This document shows, piece after piece, positions 27,532 to 36,531 of a stretch of DNA of 55,433 bases (positions within the stretch are counted from its first letter, which is position 1; each line of letters starts with the position of its first letter). The stretch lies in contig JAUIAP010000041.1 of assembly GCA_030425205.1 (NCBI GenBank), positions 1-55,433 on the forward strand, in the 5' to 3' direction. The notes under the pieces were generated by a model. That model saw only the letters and a program-made list of their open reading frames with translations, had not been told where the DNA came from and searched no databases. Both the position numbers and the translations under genes were made by a program. Source of the DNA: Anaerolineae bacterium (GTDB lineage: Bacteria > Chloroflexota > Anaerolineae > Promineifilales > Promineifilaceae).

Positions 27532-28156
27532 TCCAGAGTTCATTCTAACCTCGTTGATTGTCATCTTGATTCCCGGTGTTGGCGTTGTCTACACCGTTTC
27601 GACCACACTGCTTCACGGACGACGGCCGATGGTGGCGGCTGCCGTCGGCTGCACGTTGGGCATTGTCCCCCATCTGGTGGCCAGCATCTTAGGTCTCTCG
27701 GTGATTTTGCACAAAAGTGCGCTGCTCTTTCAAGGCTTAAAGTGGGTGGGGACGCTCTATCTGTTTTATCTCGCATGGTCGATGTGGCGTGATACGGAGG
27801 GATTTAGGTTGGAGAATTCGGCCGAAGCCAAGCACACCCAACCACAAATCACAACACGCCACATCATCCAAAAGGGGATTTTTCTCAACCTGCTCAATCC
27901 AAAGTTGACGCTCTTTTTCTTCGCCTTTCTACCCCTATTTATCGCACCCAACGCAACCGCACCACTGGCGCAGATGAGTCTCATGAGCGGTTTGTTTATG
28001 GTGCTGACGCTGCTGGTCTTTATTCTCTATGGATTGCTAGCTGGCAGCGTCCGCACTTATATCGTTGGCTCCCCCCATTTTGTCATCTGGCTGCGCCGCT
28101 CATTTGCCGCGACGTTTGCCCTACTTGGACTTAAACTGGCCGCGACAGAGATATAA
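27524..28156 (+). CDS. LysE/RhtB family amino-acid exporter
   Basis: 210 residues from ATG 27524, preceded by AGGAGG. Its first codons overlap the end of the B3/4 gene by 8 nt. Six membrane helices are visible, with the family signature LIPGVGVVYTVSTTLLHGRRPMVAAAVGCTLG near the first loop and FLNLLNPKLTLFFFAFLPLF mid-protein. Exports amino acids or homoserine-lactone-like compounds. Third gene of the AraC-B3/4-LysE unit. Confidence 0.88.
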   Translation: MFSPEFILTSLIVILIPGVGVVYTVSTTLLHGRRPMVAAAVGCTLGIVPHLVASILGLSVILHKSALLFQGLKWVGTLYLFYLAWSMWRDTEGFRLENSAEAKHTQPQITTRHIIQKGIFLNLLNPKLTLFFFAFLPLFIAPNATAPLAQMSLMSGLFMVLTLLVFILYGLLAGSVRTYIVGSPHFVIWLRRSFAATFALLGLKLAATEI

Positions 28157-28239
28157 CAATGCCGCGTCGCTTGTTTGACACAGAAGATTTTTGACGATTC
28201 ACGTTGACAGATGCAATTTGGGTCATTAGCATAACGCCA

Positions 28240-28707
28240 ATGAACGAATTCAATGCAGAGCTTGAGATTATAGGAATAAACCCCTTTGTGTATGTCCCAG
28301 AAAGGATTCTGAACAACCTATTTGTACAGGCAGGGAAGTCAAAAAGCCCAATCCCAATCTGTGGGACAGTCAATGGAACCCCTTATCAGCAAACGCTCGT
28401 CAAATACAAAGGTGATTGGCGTTTGTATGTCAATCTCACGATGCTCGCCGATTCACCCAGTCGAATTGGCGAGACAATCGCCGTCACGGTGGCATATGAT
28501 CCGCGCAGTCGAGAGATAGAACCGCATCCTAAATTGGTGGCCGCACTCAATGAGAATGCGGAGGCGCAAAGCGTATTTGACACACTATCGCCCTCTTGGC
28601 AGAAGGAGATCGTGCGCTATATCGCTAACTTGAAGACAGAACAGAGCGTCGAGAGAAACGTGAATCGTGCCAGTCGCATCGTTATTTGCCGAAGGAATCA
28701 AGAATGA
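28240..28707 (+). CDS. DUF1905 / YdeI-OmpD-associated family protein
   Basis: About 155 residues from ATG 28240 (MNEFNAELEIIGINPFVYV). The N-terminal DUF1905 barrel and a C-terminal YdeI/OmpD-associated helix motif (SPSWQKEIVRYIANLKTEQS) are present. The final residues (after ERNV) diverge from the family's usual GFLLGKERFVGR-type ending, suggesting a frameshift close to the end. A near-identical DNA fragment of a second copy lies at 54900-55040. The stop overlaps the ATG of the serine hydrolase (ATGA). Function is unknown; related proteins were linked to bacteriocin protection. Confidence 0.75.
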   Translation: MNEFNAELEIIGINPFVYVPERILNNLFVQAGKSKSPIPICGTVNGTPYQQTLVKYKGDWRLYVNLTMLADSPSRIGETIAVTVAYDPRSREIEPHPKLVAALNENAEAQSVFDTLSPSWQKEIVRYIANLKTEQSVERNVNRASRIVICRRNQE

Positions 28708-29786
28708 ATACAAAAACTCATTTGTACTTGTGTATTGTTTTGAGTTTTTTTCTAGTCGGCTGTGGTGGAAACCAACCGGTCGAAACAACCGTGTTGCGTG
28801 GTTCGATAGACAACTACCCAATCTTATTCGAAGTCCTGTCAATGGCCCCCAACCCAGAGGAATTTGGGATTATGGTGGGGCTTATTGATGGCGATGAGGT
28901 GACGATTGCCGTGATTGGCAACGATACGTTTACCGAAGACACCCTATTTCAGTTTGGGTCAGTCACAAAACTTATGACGGCCAATGTCATTGCACAGTTA
29001 GCTGTTGAAGGAGTGATTGACATTGATGATCCGATCAACAAATATTTACCTGCATCGTTACAATCGCCAAAGTGGGAAGATCCCACAATTTTAGAGGTCG
29101 CGGCACATACGGGTGGCGTGCCACCTATGCCCGCTAATTTAGGGTTTTCAGCAGAAGATACCATCGCTTTTGATCGTGAGGCGTTGGAGGATGCAATCGC
29201 CAGTACACGTGTGGGGAGTACAGGGTCGTATGCCTACTCAAATTTTGGCTATATGATTTTAGGGTTGGTGATTGTGGAAGAAACAGGTCTTCCGTATGCA
29301 GACGTGGTTCAAGCGCGTATTTTTGATCCGATGGGCATGGAGACAGCTTCTATTCATGGCTGGCGGGGAGATGACATTGCGCCTCCGCTAAATGAGACTG
29401 GTAAACCAACTGATGTTATAGATTTTGACGCGGCGGCAAGTGCTGGCGCACTGCGTGGGTCGGTCATGGACTTACTTGCATTTTTAGCGTTTTCGATGAA
29501 TGCCTGTCAAGGGGATGATGTTGTCGCGCAAGGCAGTTGTTTATCCACAAATAGTGACCTAATGCCTGATCATCCTGATGCACGTCGGGGCTTAGGCTGG
29601 AATTTTCTCAACGACCATACCATTGGTCATGGCGGCAGAGTAGGGGGCTATCAATCGTATATTGCCTTCTCACCTGTTGAGGACAAAGCCATTGTGGTTG
29701 TTTCAAATGGGCAAAGTCTTATATTTGACTATGAAGGGTTTGCGACGAACTGGCTGAACAGGGATCATGGCGACGATGAAAATTGA
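28704..29786 (+). CDS. Class C beta-lactamase-like serine hydrolase, lipoprotein
   Basis: About 360 residues from ATG 28704. Lipoprotein signal with lipobox VGC at Cys20. The serine-hydrolase triad motifs are all present: SVTK (Ser86, Lys89), YSN in GSYAYSNFGYMILG, and HGG in TIGHGGRVGGYQ in place of KTG. This is the S12 family (D-aminopeptidase, esterase or beta-lactamase-like), acting outside the membrane. Coupled to the DUF1905 gene by an ATGA overlap. The 28-30 kb segment lacks the TCGGCCGA octamer. Confidence 0.87.
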   Translation: MNTKTHLYLCIVLSFFLVGCGGNQPVETTVLRGSIDNYPILFEVLSMAPNPEEFGIMVGLIDGDEVTIAVIGNDTFTEDTLFQFGSVTKLMTANVIAQLAVEGVIDIDDPINKYLPASLQSPKWEDPTILEVAAHTGGVPPMPANLGFSAEDTIAFDREALEDAIASTRVGSTGSYAYSNFGYMILGLVIVEETGLPYADVVQARIFDPMGMETASIHGWRGDDIAPPLNETGKPTDVIDFDAAASAGALRGSVMDLLAFLAFSMNACQGDDVVAQGSCLSTNSDLMPDHPDARRGLGWNFLNDHTIGHGGRVGGYQSYIAFSPVEDKAIVVVSNGQSLIFDYEGFATNWLNRDHGDDEN

Positions 29787-29898
29787 GACCCTTAGCTATG
29801 GGAAGGTCTTTAACTTGGGTTTTTGGCTAGAAGATGAGATGCTTCGCCCAAATGCCGCTTTCGCGGAAGATTGGCACGGGAGTTTACACGGTTCGTGA
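29776..29898 (+). pseudogene. Possible small gene remnant overlapping the hydrolase stop
   Basis: Forty codons from ATG 29776, beginning MKIETLSYGKVFNLG, which resembles the opening of a group of small phage/plasmid-type proteins. The match then fades and a TGA closes it. Treat as a doubtful remnant. Confidence 0.25.
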
Positions 29899-29950
29899 AG
29901 TTTTTGGGTGCGGATAAGCTGGAGGCAACGGCGGTTGGTGAACCACTAAA

Positions 29951-30478
29951 TCAATTTTGGTCAGATGAGAGGCGAGATACGCCAGGCCAGCGCGGGACTG
30001 TCCGTTTATATTGCAGGTAACTTTCGCCAAAAAGTGTCTCTAACTTACGCTCTTCTGCGGGTACACCTCGTAATGCAATCAGCGGCCAAAACGGTATCAA
30101 GCCACCCAAAACCCCGATACTACCGTAGAAGATTACCCAACCTGCCCAAACCAGCATTCCAGCGACATACATAGGATTGCGTGACTATCTGTAGGGGTCC
30201 TCGATCAACAGTTCTGGGGGTGTCCTCATGACCGCCTTCACTTTGCGGGAGGAGTGTTTGTAATGCAGAAAGACACACCAGCCCAGATAAAAATACCCCA
30301 GCATGACAAAGAACAGTCCTGTTTGATTCCATAGGCGCAGCTGACCGTTTCTCCAGCCAAGACGAGGCGTGAGGTCAGCCAATCCCGCAGGGAGTCCAGT
30401 GTGTCCGAGCAGCAGCATGAGCGACCAGAGAATGATCGCCAGCCAGCGTGGGTAACGGAGTTTTTGTAATCGTTTCAT
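29951..30478 (-). pseudogene. Isoprenylcysteine methyltransferase-like gene with in-frame amber codon
   Basis: Two minus-strand frames in the same register join across a single TAG. The upstream part (30478-30185) has three membrane helices and ends LLIEDPYR. The downstream part starts SRNPMYVAGMLVWAG, and continues with RGVPAEERKLETLFGESYLQYKRTVPRWP. In ICMT/PEMT-type methyltransferases the motif is GPYRYxRNPMY, so TAG replaces the expected Tyr codon. No other lesion is visible: length and helices are normal. Either a recent nonsense mutation or a sequencing error. Confidence 0.8.
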
Positions 30479-30484
30479 ATGTCA

Positions 30485-30778
30485 TCATCGCTGGGTGTGC
30501 AGGTGCGAGACTTGCACATTTAGCATTTCGGTCATTCGCTGCATGAAGTCTGAGAGGAGGGCGAGTTCTGTTTCGCTGTAGTGGGTGGCGAGTTCGGCCG
30601 AAATCCCCTCCATATATGGCGCAAAAACCGCCCTCATCGTTTCAAAGATCGCCGCATCTGGAACAAGTTTCACGATGACCCGCCGTCGATCTTTTGGATC
30701 AGGCACACGCTGCGCCACCCCAATTTGCACCAAGCGATCAATCACGCCCGTTGCCGCCCCCGTCGTTATCCCCAACAA
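30485..30778 (-). pseudogene. MarR family regulator, N-terminally truncated
   Basis: 97 residues holding the recognition helix and wing of MarR (LGITTGAATGVIDRLVQIGVAQRVPDPKDRRRVIVKL) and the C-terminal dimer helix (YSETELALLSDFMQRMTEML). The usual N-terminal 40-50 residues are missing. Tandem stops lie just upstream, and the only start in frame is TTG. A frame-shifted stretch FSDSFDRMMNVYIDGE upstream may be the lost N terminus. It sits 6 bp before the broken methyltransferase gene and probably controlled it. Confidence 0.6.
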
Positions 30779-30848
30779 GCTCGCCGTCGATGTAGACGTT
30801 CATCATGCGGTCGAAGCTGTCGCTGAATGCGTGAATTTAGATTGCATC

Positions 30849-33800
30849 TCACTGACAAGGTATGTTAGAAAACGGATCAATACGTCTTCTCTCCTGTTCC
30901 GTTGGTGGTCGATAGCTGACTGTGCAAGCGCGGTTGATTAACTGCTGTATGTCGATAAACTCTTCGACGACTTGACCATCGGCCGATCCCAACAACAATG
31001 TTTCGCCTACCCAGAGAGCTTCAACAATTGACCGATTTAACACCAACGTTGCCAAAATTTCCTGATTCTCCACCGACCAAACGCGTACTTCACCATCCGT
31101 TCCAACCGTCAGGAAACGCTCCCCGTCAGCGTGCCAGGCCGTCTGCGCTGTACCGTCGGGATGCTCACCGCGCATCAGTTCATTCCCCTGCGCGTCCAGC
31201 ACAACAAATGTGCCAGCGGCATCTCCGAAAGAAGCGAACAGTAACTGTGTGCGATCTTGGTTGAGTTGGAGCGTGGCGCGGGCTGGCAGGGTGACGCTGT
31301 TAAACGGCTGTGTCTCATCTTCGATTGTCCAAAAGTCGAGCGTTGTTTGCGGGTTTGTATTTTGCGACTCTAACCATGTCCCACTGACGCTGACAAGCGT
31401 CTGATTGCCAGCCAGCCAGCGCACAACTTGACCCGGTTGTGACAGCGCAAACCGCTGCAATAGTTCACCGCTTTGTATAGAAATCCGCTGCACGTCACCC
31501 TCAAAACTGGCGACTAACAGTACCTCACCTGTCTCATCTAGCTCGACAGAAAAGCCCTGTACGCCGACTGTTTCCCACACGCGCTCACCCGTCGCCACGT
31601 CCCACAGGCGCAGCGTGCCGTCGGCCGCACTGCTGGCGATTTGTTGGTCATCGGCGAGCCAGACTGCAAAAAAGACAACATCGGGGTGGCGCAATGTTTG
31701 GCGGATTTCGCCCGTTTGTGCGTCGATCACAAACAGATTGCCTAATCCATCGGCCGATAAGTAGCGCGTCTTATCCGCACTCCAGCGCGTCGTGCCAACA
31801 CCATCCCCCTGCGCATAAGTTGCCAACGGTTGACGGCTGGCGACATCAAACGTCGTCAGCTTGCCCGACACGTCTTCAATCAACAACGTTTCCTGCTCGG
31901 CGGCGGTGATGCTGACGATGGCGGAATCCGTCTTGAACCATTCAAGCGGTGACGCACCCGCTCGTTGCCAGAGTGCCGCGTTGCCTTCACGGTCAGCGGC
32001 AGCAATGATCTGTTCGTCAGGACTACGTTCGATGCCCCACACTTGGAATGGTTGCTCAACGGTGGTTAGGAGGTCGGCATTTTCGGCCGATCTCAAAAAG
32101 AAACGACCATTCCCGCTCGCTTCTCCATTTACGTCTACGTTTTCAAAATTTTGATAGGTCAACAACGTGTCGCCAGATAGACCGCCCACATCGGCCGAAA
32201 TCGCCTGCAACGTCGTCGATTCTCCCGACACGACATCCCACGCCACCAGTCGATTATCATTGCCAAACGTCAACACTTGCGCTCCGCCCACGTGCCAAAT
32301 CACATCGCTAAACGGCGTCGCCGCAACAAATTGCTGGACTGTTTCGCCCGTCGCCGCATCCCAGAGCGTGACCGTACCACTGCCTGGCTGATGCACGAGC
32401 AGCAACGTCCCGTCTGGATTCCAGAGAGCTTCCCAAAACACGTCACTCTCTTGTCCCGCTGCGGCTAACTGCGTGTCGTCTGCATCAAATAGAACAACCC
32501 CTGCCAGCGTGACCGCCGCAATGCGCCCATTGTGTATTGACGCGGAGAGCGCAATATCTGGCAATGCGACTTCACGCAATGTCGCGCCCGTTGTCATATC
32601 GAACAGACGCACAAGCGGCCCATCAAATGCCGAGATGAGAATGCCGTCATCGTTGGCAGAGACGTGGGTGAGGGCGGCACTCTCGAAATAGGTGATACCT
32701 TCGTCGCTGACGCCATCCCAAATTCGCACGCCGTCTTCAGCAGAGGTGATGATCTGGTTTTCGTCTGCCCATGTCGTTTGGAGCCATTCGGCCGAACTGA
32801 CATACCCCTCGTGCGGCAATTCGACGCGCACCTCTCCCGTTGCAACATCCCAAATTGTCACCTTGCCATCTGCCCCATTGACGACCAGCAACGAACGACC
32901 GTTGGGACTAAACTCAAACGGCTTGTTGGGCGATGTCCAGTTGCCGATGTCGAGAGTGTGCAGCAGGTCGATGCGGTAGGGAGCGTTGAGGGCGGCGTGG
33001 AGGGCTTGACGGGCGGCGGTGGTTTCGGCCGAATTCAGCCCCGCAATTGCCAACAGCAGCGCAGCTTGTGGATCACGTTCAATCGCTAACTGCGCCTCAC
33101 TCGCCAATCGGCGTGATTCTGCAACGGCTAAATTTTGGATGGCGATTGCTTCATTTTCGGCCGATTCAACCGCACGGGTCGCCGCCAGTGCTGCATTTTC
33201 TTCCGACTCAACAGCGCGAGTTGCTGCCAACGCCGCATTATTTTCCGACTCAACGGCGCGAGTTGCCGCTAAATCAGCGTTGTTCTCCGACTCAGCCGCA
33301 CGAGTCGCCGCGAGATTGGCGTTGGCAATCGCCTGTTGCTCGGCCGTCGCACGCACGACCACTTCTGTCGCCAAATTCTCGCCTAAGCCGACCGCCGTGC
33401 GCTGCTGGTTCAGCCCAAACGCCAACGCCGCGATCAACCCTAACAGCAGAATAAAGCTCGCGGCGACCGCTGCTTTGACCTCAAACGGGATCAGCTCCAA
33501 CCAGCTAACAGGCCACTGATTACGCAACCAACGGCGGTCAAAGACGGTTGTATAAATCTTGTTTCGTGTCGTCAGGTTGTTTTTCGCATCTCGTTTGACG
33601 ATTCCCGCTAATTTGAGATGGTTTTTGACAACCGATTGCTCTTCATCGCGCACACGCTGTCGGCCGAGACGGATATTTTGATAGGTCGTCAGCAACTCGC
33701 GTTCATAGCCAGCGGGGGCGCGTTTGGTCAACATATCGCGCACAAATTGCAGGTTGTTGTCCTTATCGCTGTTCTCGCCCAGAAAGATGTCGCGCACGAT

Positions 33801-34574
33801 GTGGTTGACGTTGGGATTTTCGGCGGCACTGGTCGCGGCGGCGAGGCGTTGGGTGAGATAGGGATGTCCGCCTGTCCAGTCGATGATTTCATTGAGTAAT
33901 TTTGCGCCGTTGGTGGCGGGGAGGGCGGTCAGGAATGGGTCTGCTTCGGTGCGAGTGAAGTCGGTGAGGTCGATTCTTCGGCCGATATTAAACGGTGTCC
34001 TTTTCGGATCATCGATCAAATCGCTCGGTGTCGCCACCCCAATCAACACAAATGCCAGCCGCTTAAGATCGCTGTTCGTCGAACGTGCGTTATAAAGATA
34101 GCGGATCGCGGCGAAAAAGTCGTCGGTGAAGGGCAAACTCAACGTCGTGTCAATTTCATCGATAAAGATGACAAGTCGCTTGTCGGTCGCGGGCAGAATT
34201 AGCTCCTCAAAAAAGAGCGTCAGCCGCTGCGTTACCCCCACCTCCTCATGCTCACGCCACCAGCCGAGCAAGTTAGCTTGCAGCCCCAGCGTGGACGCAA
34301 TCCGAAACATCAGCCCCAGATACCACTCCTGCATTGTCGCCTGAACGCCCAGCTCGTTGAGATCGAGAATGATCGGTGCAACACCTTCTTCGCGGAGTGA
34401 TGCTGCGGTGCGAACCATCAGGCTCGATTTTCCCAACTGTCGCGCTGTCAAAACGTAGGCGTATTCCATCGCCCGACACGCCGCCAGTAGATCGCTATCC
34501 GCTTGCCGTTCGATGTAGATGCCCTGATCGGGCAGAATTGTCCCGCCGACTGTGTAGAGGCTAGATTGCATCAT
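30849..34574 (-). CDS. STAND ATPase (AAA_35-like) fused to membrane helix and WD40 propeller
   Basis: 1241 residues from ATG 34574. Order: AAA_35-like STAND NTPase (1-330) with Walker A ARQLGKSS (44-51) and Walker B RLVIFIDEID, a winged-helix-like stretch (to about 380), one membrane helix (about 394-417), four 14-residue coiled-coil repeats (33147-33314), then WD40 repeats to the C terminus (about 570-1230, WDVATGE/RLWDVATGER signatures). Such STAND-WD40 proteins are signal-responsive switches that oligomerise on ATP. It is last in an operon with a PQQ-like propeller and a small coupled gene. It holds eight TCGGCCGA octamers. Confidence 0.88.
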   Translation of the reverse strand: MMQSSLYTVGGTILPDQGIYIERQADSDLLAACRAMEYAYVLTARQLGKSSLMVRTAASLREEGVAPIILDLNELGVQATMQEWYLGLMFRIASTLGLQANLLGWWREHEEVGVTQRLTLFFEELILPATDKRLVIFIDEIDTTLSLPFTDDFFAAIRYLYNARSTNSDLKRLAFVLIGVATPSDLIDDPKRTPFNIGRRIDLTDFTRTEADPFLTALPATNGAKLLNEIIDWTGGHPYLTQRLAAATSAAENPNVNHIVRDIFLGENSDKDNNLQFVRDMLTKRAPAGYERELLTTYQNIRLGRQRVRDEEQSVVKNHLKLAGIVKRDAKNNLTTRNKIYTTVFDRRWLRNQWPVSWLELIPFEVKAAVAASFILLLGLIAALAFGLNQQRTAVGLGENLATEVVVRATAEQQAIANANLAATRAAESENNADLAATRAVESENNAALAATRAVESEENAALAATRAVESAENEAIAIQNLAVAESRRLASEAQLAIERDPQAALLLAIAGLNSAETTAARQALHAALNAPYRIDLLHTLDIGNWTSPNKPFEFSPNGRSLLVVNGADGKVTIWDVATGEVRVELPHEGYVSSAEWLQTTWADENQIITSAEDGVRIWDGVSDEGITYFESAALTHVSANDDGILISAFDGPLVRLFDMTTGATLREVALPDIALSASIHNGRIAAVTLAGVVLFDADDTQLAAAGQESDVFWEALWNPDGTLLLVHQPGSGTVTLWDAATGETVQQFVAATPFSDVIWHVGGAQVLTFGNDNRLVAWDVVSGESTTLQAISADVGGLSGDTLLTYQNFENVDVNGEASGNGRFFLRSAENADLLTTVEQPFQVWGIERSPDEQIIAAADREGNAALWQRAGASPLEWFKTDSAIVSITAAEQETLLIEDVSGKLTTFDVASRQPLATYAQGDGVGTTRWSADKTRYLSADGLGNLFVIDAQTGEIRQTLRHPDVVFFAVWLADDQQIASSAADGTLRLWDVATGERVWETVGVQGFSVELDETGEVLLVASFEGDVQRISIQSGELLQRFALSQPGQVVRWLAGNQTLVSVSGTWLESQNTNPQTTLDFWTIEDETQPFNSVTLPARATLQLNQDRTQLLFASFGDAAGTFVVLDAQGNELMRGEHPDGTAQTAWHADGERFLTVGTDGEVRVWSVENQEILATLVLNRSIVEALWVGETLLLGSADGQVVEEFIDIQQLINRACTVSYRPPTEQERRRIDPFSNIPCQ
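33147..33314 (-). repeat. Four tandem 42-bp repeats encoding a 14-residue coiled coil
   Basis: Each unit encodes LAATRAVESENNAA with small changes (LAATRAAESENNAD, LAATRAVESEENAA, LAATRAVESAENEA). The four units abut without spacers just after the membrane helix of the STAND-WD40 protein, predicting a rod-like helix between membrane and propeller. Copy number could vary by slippage. Confidence 0.85.
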
Positions 34575-34860
34575 GTTGTTGCCAGCGTTGATATATTTCA
34601 GCAGCGGTAAAAGGGCTAGGATGGGATTGTTCGGCAAGCGCGATTTCTCGCAAATAAAGACAGTCACATCGCTCTAAATGAGATTGCCAAACCTGATCGA
34701 GCGTCTCTTGTAGCAGAAAGTTGCCACCCATCGAGCCGTGACCTGACCCTTCAGCTAAGACGATAGGCCGCTCGCTATTGTCGAAATCAAGCCCAACCTC
34801 ATACGGCCAGTTACCATGATTGCCGCGCCCTAGCCACACAAACCGTTTATGTGGTGACAT
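34561..34860 (-). CDS. Small coupled hypothetical protein
   Basis: About 99 residues from ATG 34860 (MSPHKRFVWLGRGNHGNWPY). This start is chosen because CTAGGAG lies 5-11 nt upstream and it avoids overlapping the propeller gene stop at 34869. The stop TAG overlaps the ATG of the STAND-WD40 gene by 14 nt, which implies translational coupling. Soluble, with no signal or membrane helix; I recognise no family. Its fixed position between a propeller and a STAND ATPase suggests an adaptor or regulator, which is inference. Confidence 0.7.
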   Translation of the reverse strand: MSPHKRFVWLGRGNHGNWPYEVGLDFDNSERPIVLAEGSGHGSMGGNFLLQETLDQVWQSHLERCDCLYLREIALAEQSHPSPFTAAEIYQRWQQHDAI

Positions 34861-34868
34861 ATAAACTC

Positions 34869-36047
34869 CTAGCGTCCACCCATCTGCCAAAAATCCCCGC
34901 GTCTATTCTCAAGAACAACAAACAGCGAGCCGTTTGTCCCGAATGGGCGAGAATGCGCATTCTCAAACGCCTGTTGCCAGACGATTGCGCCCGATTCTCT
35001 ATCGTAAGTTGTCAACAAATAGGGTGCAAAATCGTGCTGAATAGTGATTCCGTTGTAGTTTGGTGTGAACGTGTAGACAAGGTTATTAAGCGGCATTTCC
35101 CACTGTAACTGCTGGTCGAGATAGGTGTAGGCGGACAGCTTGCTCTCGGTTTGACCAACGCCATATTGGACATACAGCATCGGATATTTGTAGCCGGGTT
35201 CTGTGTAATCATAAAGGCTCAAGACGACGTTCTCTTCGTCTGGCGGCGTGATGCGCCAACGTTCTGCGCCGCTTGCGCCGTCAATGCCAATGACGGCACG
35301 ACGCTGCGGAATGACAAGGGTATCGCCAACACCAATCAAGCCATCCTGCCGCTCAAGTGTTTGCTCCCACAACGGTTCCCCCGTCTGCACGTTAAATGTT
35401 TGCACCCCGATCTCAGTCAGCACCGCTACCGCATCTAGCGAGATAGCAAGCACATCCCCCGTTGTCACAAAGGTGGGTGTTAGGGCGTTTAGCTCTTGCG
35501 CCCACAGCCGTGTGCCGTCCCGCAAGGCGTGCGCGACGATTTGTGCGCCGGGTCGCGTGATGAATTGGTCGACATAGATCACGATTTCATCAGTAGACTC
35601 AATCGCATTGGAAGAGAGCTGCGAGTTTGCCATCCAGTTGCGTTCAACCTGCCAGTTGATTTCTCGCGTGTCGCGGTCAATCGCAATGAGTGTATCATTG
35701 CTTCCCGGTCGATAGAGTGAGACGTAGACGTTTTTCCAGTCGGTGTGCAAGGGGTGATAGGTGATGTTTGGTTCGGCCGAAATTTCCAGCGACCATGCTT
35801 CATCTGAAACGAGATCGTACCCAGTCAGCACAATCTTTCTCTCCTCATTTTCTGCGATCAGGTAAGTATCGCCTCCTGCATAGGTGACGCTGCCAGATGT
35901 GTCGGCGGAAAGTTCGGCCGAAAAAATCACATCCCCATCAAGGCTATCAAATCCAACAAGGCGCGTTTCGGTGCGGGTCATCGAATAGGCAAATGCACCA
36001 GCGGCAATGATTAAAAGCAGGGCGATAATGAGGATAAATCGTTTCAT
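34869..36047 (-). CDS. Membrane-anchored PQQ-like beta-propeller protein (paralogue 3)
   Basis: 392 residues. A single N-terminal membrane helix (4-21) is followed by a predicted extracytoplasmic beta-propeller with PQQ-like blade motifs (LIAIDRDTREINWQVER, TFNVQTGEPLWEQ, GIDGASGAERWRI, TYDRESGAIVWQQ). No PQQ-dehydrogenase catalytic residues are apparent, so a sensor or scaffold role is more likely than an enzyme. It is a clear paralogue of the protein at 47100-48272 (shared TRTETxLxGFDxxDGDVxFSAE after the helix). First gene of the unit leading to the STAND-WD40 protein. The ATG lies only 7 nt after the -10-like box: predicted leaderless mRNA. Confidence 0.85.
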   Translation of the reverse strand: MKRFILIIALLLIIAAGAFAYSMTRTETRLVGFDSLDGDVIFSAELSADTSGSVTYAGGDTYLIAENEERKIVLTGYDLVSDEAWSLEISAEPNITYHPLHTDWKNVYVSLYRPGSNDTLIAIDRDTREINWQVERNWMANSQLSSNAIESTDEIVIYVDQFITRPGAQIVAHALRDGTRLWAQELNALTPTFVTTGDVLAISLDAVAVLTEIGVQTFNVQTGEPLWEQTLERQDGLIGVGDTLVIPQRRAVIGIDGASGAERWRITPPDEENVVLSLYDYTEPGYKYPMLYVQYGVGQTESKLSAYTYLDQQLQWEMPLNNLVYTFTPNYNGITIQHDFAPYLLTTYDRESGAIVWQQAFENAHSRPFGTNGSLFVVLENRRGDFWQMGGR

Positions 36048-36054
36048 GGTGCGG

Positions 36055-36087
36055 ATTATAGGATCGGCCGATTACAAATTTTTGTCA
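36055..36087 (-). promoter_or_regulatory. Shared propeller-regulon promoter, copy 1
   Basis: On the minus strand: TGACAAAAATTTGTA (36087-36073), 12 nt, TATAAT (36060-36055), then 7 nt to ATG 36047. The spacing is the same as at four other loci. The 12-nt spacer contains one TCGGCCGA. Confidence 0.85.
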
Positions 36088-36096
36088 CATGCTTAA

Positions 36097-36531
36097 TCAT
36101 TCAGTTTGATTCAGTAATCCACCCACGCCAATCAACAAATACCCCACACTAAAAAGCCAAAACCCAATATGAAATTCGCGCTCAATATCTTCGTTTGGCC
36201 GCCCATATTGCAGGAATAACAACAGTAGAACAAGGACAGCGACGACGATGAGCGGCCAGCGATCTCGCGTCAGAAGCGTCCCGCGTTGGGCGGCGGCGTA
36301 GGCAAAATAGAGGACGAGTATGGCAAATAGGAAGGCGAGCAAGATGGGGACATTTCCAGCAAATTGGAAAACGCCATCGGCGTTTTCCTGAAAGCGAAAG
36401 GCGACCTGCCAGCCCGCCTGTCTTTCAGGTGGTAAATTGCCACACGTTGTTGTCATCCATGGCAGGAAAATGCTAATGAGCGTCAAGATTGCGCCGGGTG
36501 AGGCGATTTTATAACCATTTGAAAGTTTCAT
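36097..36531 (-). CDS. Small membrane protein coupled to the TIR-STAND gene
   Basis: 144 residues with four membrane helices (about 12-25, 57-77, 89-107, 118-137). The family is not recognised. Its ATG overlaps the stop of the TIR-STAND gene (ATGA), so the pair is coupled. A membrane partner beside a TIR effector is notable, but no functional motif supports a specific role. Confidence 0.7.
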   Translation of the reverse strand: MKLSNGYKIASPGAILTLISIFLPWMTTTCGNLPPERQAGWQVAFRFQENADGVFQFAGNVPILLAFLFAILVLYFAYAAAQRGTLLTRDRWPLIVVAVLVLLLLFLQYGRPNEDIEREFHIGFWLFSVGYLLIGVGGLLNQTE

